Position numbers and translations under genes: made by a program
In this document: piece by piece, positions 13,586 to 15,419 of the stretch
Numbering within the stretch: the stretch's first letter is position 1
How the letters are laid out: each line of letters starts with the position of its first letter
The notes under the pieces: generated by a model
Databases searched by the model: none
Told to the model about the DNA's origin: nothing
The model's input: the letters and a program-made list of their open reading frames with translations, nothing else
Origin: Pontimonas sp.
GTDB taxonomy: Bacteria; Actinomycetota; Actinomycetes; Actinomycetales; Microbacteriaceae
DNA length: 15,419 nt
NCBI GenBank assembly: GCA_021741945.1
Contig: JAIOWV010000022.1
Coordinates: forward strand, 1 to 15,419
Reading direction: 5' to 3'

Positions 13586-14161
13586 GTGAACAAGGACGTA
13601 GTCGACTTAGAAGCCCTGCCGCTTCGCTTCAACCCGCCCGATGGGTGGCGGATGCCAGACCCTCTCTTCATAAGCCTTCATCAGGGTGAGGTTTTTGCCA
13701 ACGACTGGCAGCCCTACCCCGAGGCGCCTCCGATTCCACCGTCGTGGCCGTGGTGGGAAGAAAATGGCACCTCTTGGTATCGATTCTTTCGAGATCGAGC
13801 GCCACTCCCCGCGCGGGCGCTAGGGAACTGGTTTTCCTTGTCAGCACTGGGGCTCCTTATGTTTGCGGTCTCTCCGTTTGCCCTGCCCGGTTGGTATGTC
13901 GCAATCGGCGGGACGGTCAGCCTTGTCCTGCTGGTGCTTGGAATCCGAGGTGTGATTCGCACCATGAAGAGCCAGTCGGCTGGCCCCCTCGAACCACTCG
14001 ATGCCATCAGAGCCTGGGCCACAGAGCGCCGCAGCGACTACTTTGCTCAGGCGTATGCCAGCTTCCGCCGGTCAGACCCCCGAGAAATCAGCCTAGAAAC
14101 GTTTATCGCTTCGCAGAAAGCGCAGTGGTGGGGCGAAAGCTCCGCAACCGCAGAGAATTAG
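13586..14161 (+). CDS. Two-TM membrane protein of unknown function with an N-terminal Pro/Trp-rich segment
   Basis: 191 residues from a GTG 5 nt after the HAD stop; AGGA at 13573-13576 is a possible ribosome site. The N-terminus (14-57) has FNPPDGWRMPDP and, further on, WQPYP, then PPSWPWW. This is a degenerate form of the NPPPGWP/WPPxPxW-type segment found at the start of many actinobacterial membrane proteins. Two hydrophobic helices follow at about 80-100 and 102-122, then a charged helical C-terminal domain with DYFAQAYASFRRSDP. I do not recognise a specific family or function. The last 59 nt overlap, on the opposite strand, the end of the copper ATPase gene. Confidence 0.75.
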   Translation: MNKDVVDLEALPLRFNPPDGWRMPDPLFISLHQGEVFANDWQPYPEAPPIPPSWPWWEENGTSWYRFFRDRAPLPARALGNWFSLSALGLLMFAVSPFALPGWYVAIGGTVSLVLLVLGIRGVIRTMKSQSAGPLEPLDAIRAWATERRSDYFAQAYASFRRSDPREISLETFIASQKAQWWGESSATAEN

Positions 14162-15419
14162 TCACCACAAACACAGACGAGAAGGCCATCGCTAGTCCTG
14201 CCACAATCGGATTCAATAGCGCGGTAACCGCCAGTGGAATAGCAGCGACGTTATAGGCGAAAGCCCAAAACAGGTTGCCCCGTATTGTGCCAAGCGTCCT
14301 GCGTGCCAAACGAATCCCGTCGCTCACGCTGCGCAAATCGCCGCTCACAATCGTGATGTCCCCGGCTGTCATGGCGGCGTCGGTGCCTGTCCCCATCGCG
14401 ATGCCTAGATCGGCAGTAGCCAGGGCGGGGGCATCATTGATGCCATCGCCCACCATTGCGACGTTGTGGCCAGCAGCCTGCAAGTCCCGAATGAGTTGGG
14501 TCTTCCCCTCCGGTGTGAGGCCGGAGTGGATAACGTCAATCCCAACCTGGGCGGCGATGCGCGCCGCCACCACAGCGTTGTCCCCAGTGGCCATCACCGG
14601 GGTGAGGCCCAAGTCAACTAAACGTGCGATTGCCTCGCGGCTTGTGTCCTTCAGGGTGTCGGCAATCACGAGTGCGCCCACCACGCCGCCATCACTGCCC
14701 ACAGCGACGACTGTGAACCCTTCGTCGATAGCAGACTGAATTTTCGCATCAATCGGACCCACTGGCTCGTCGCCTTCACTGCGCAACCAACCCAATTGCC
14801 CAACAGTGGCCGGCATCCCTCCAACCACAGCCCGCTGTCCTCGGCCTGGAACAGTGAGAAACTCAGCACCTTTAGCGCGGCTAAGGCCACGCTCCTCGGC
14901 GTAACGGAGGACGGCGCGGGCCAGCGGATGCTCCGATCCCTCCTCGACGGAGGCGGCAAGAGCCGCAACCTCGTCCTCGGTGTGGCCTGGCGCAGTGAGG
15001 ACGGCCGTCACGCTCATGTCGCCCGTAGTCAGAGTTCCCGTCTTGTCGACAACCACCATGTCGATGGTGCGGGAGTGCTCCAGGATCTCCGGCCCCCTGA
15101 TGATGAGTCCGAGCTGTGCTCCGCGACCAGTTCCCACCAGCAGCGCTGTCGGGGTGGCTAAACCAAGAGCACACGGGCACGCAATGATGAGTGTTGCCAC
15201 GGCAGCCTGGAACGCGACCTCGAGCGGGCCACCGAGAGCAAGCCAGGTGATGAACGTGACCACAGCAATGACAATCACGATCGGCACAAAAACAGCAGAT
15301 ATCCGGTCGGCCAAGCGCTGGGCGTTTGATTTACCGGTCTGGGCTTGTTCCACCAGGGCTGCCATCCGGGCAAGCTCAGTGTCTTTGCCAATCCGCGTCG
15401 CCTCAATTACTAGAAGCCC
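14103..15419 (-). CDS. copA: Cu(I)-type P1B ATPase, C-terminal part (N-terminus beyond window)
   Basis: 438 residues are visible; the frame is open through the right edge, so the metal-binding domain, early helices and most of the actuator domain are outside. Visible in order are the end of the actuator and a membrane pair, the ion-binding CPCALGLATPTALL motif, the phosphorylation site VVDKTGTLTTGD, a nucleotide-binding domain with GSEHPLARAV, the hinge MVGDGINDAPAL, and two last membrane helices with FAYNVAAIPLAV and MAFSSVFVVTNSLRL. The YN and MxxSS signatures in these helices mark the Cu(I)/Ag(I) subgroup. The protein uses ATP to export Cu(I) across the inner membrane. The 3' end overlaps the convergent hypothetical gene by 59 nt. 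copA is a family-level name. Confidence 0.9.
   Translation of the reverse strand, partial: GLLVIEATRIGKDTELARMAALVEQAQTGKSNAQRLADRISAVFVPIVIVIAVVTFITWLALGGPLEVAFQAAVATLIIACPCALGLATPTALLVGTGRGAQLGLIIRGPEILEHSRTIDMVVVDKTGTLTTGDMSVTAVLTAPGHTEDEVAALAASVEEGSEHPLARAVLRYAEERGLSRAKGAEFLTVPGRGQRAVVGGMPATVGQLGWLRSEGDEPVGPIDAKIQSAIDEGFTVVAVGSDGGVVGALVIADTLKDTSREAIARLVDLGLTPVMATGDNAVVAARIAAQVGIDVIHSGLTPEGKTQLIRDLQAAGHNVAMVGDGINDAPALATADLGIAMGTGTDAAMTAGDITIVSGDLRSVSDGIRLARRTLGTIRGNLFWAFAYNVAAIPLAVTALLNPIVAGLAMAFSSVFVVTNSLRLRSFRPTTALSAKR

Overview
This is a gene-dense window of about 58-60% G+C (estimated by eye), with no rRNA, tRNA, mobile element or CRISPR visible. NucS mismatch endonuclease, the YtxH-like / holin-X-like / DUF3618 cassette, a DUF4190-like protein and an actinobacterial-type phosphofructokinase (Gly103 plus Lys123) point to a high-G+C actinobacterium. 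The compact layout, with stop codons shared between convergent genes, start/stop overlaps and apparently leaderless genes, suggests a streamlined member such as an aquatic Microbacteriaceae. That last step is inference.

Left region (1-5015), amino acid catabolism. rocD (ornithine aminotransferase, cut by the window edge) overlaps by 4 nt the end of an arginine-hydrolase gene of the DDAH/ArgZ family. A divergent Lrp/AsnC regulator follows, with a 7+7 bp inverted repeat between the two as a candidate operator. Convergent to the regulator is putA (proline dehydrogenase plus P5C dehydrogenase). Together these would take arginine to ornithine, then glutamate semialdehyde/P5C, then glutamate, and also proline to glutamate. 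putA is broken into two frames by what looks like a one-base loss inside the PRODH barrel. The second frame begins at an ATG overlapping the first stop (ATGA), and a TTTAAAG heptamer lies in the overlap.

Middle region (5109-10085). A FAD-dependent PYROXD2/CrtI-like oxidoreductase diverges from putA. Next come a small DUF4190-like membrane protein (minus), then divergently pfkA overlapping an AcuI/YhdH-type reductase. A three-gene minus-strand operon (YtxH-like, holin-X-like, DUF3618) of small membrane proteins follows.

Right region (10159-15419). A cytoplasmic M13 metallopeptidase (minus) diverges from nucS. nucS is followed by a HAD phosphatase (Gph-like) and a two-TM hypothetical protein. 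The hypothetical overlaps tail to tail with a Cu(I)-type P1B ATPase whose N-terminus lies beyond the window.

Cross-cutting pattern: most non-coupled genes have a TANNNT-like -10 hexamer ending 6-8 nt before the start codon, so their mRNAs are probably leaderless. This fixes several starts (putA, the PYROXD2-like gene, the M13 gene, nucS, the HAD gene). Three convergent pairs share a 4-nt CTAG or TTAG carrying both stops, leaving no room for a terminator between them.
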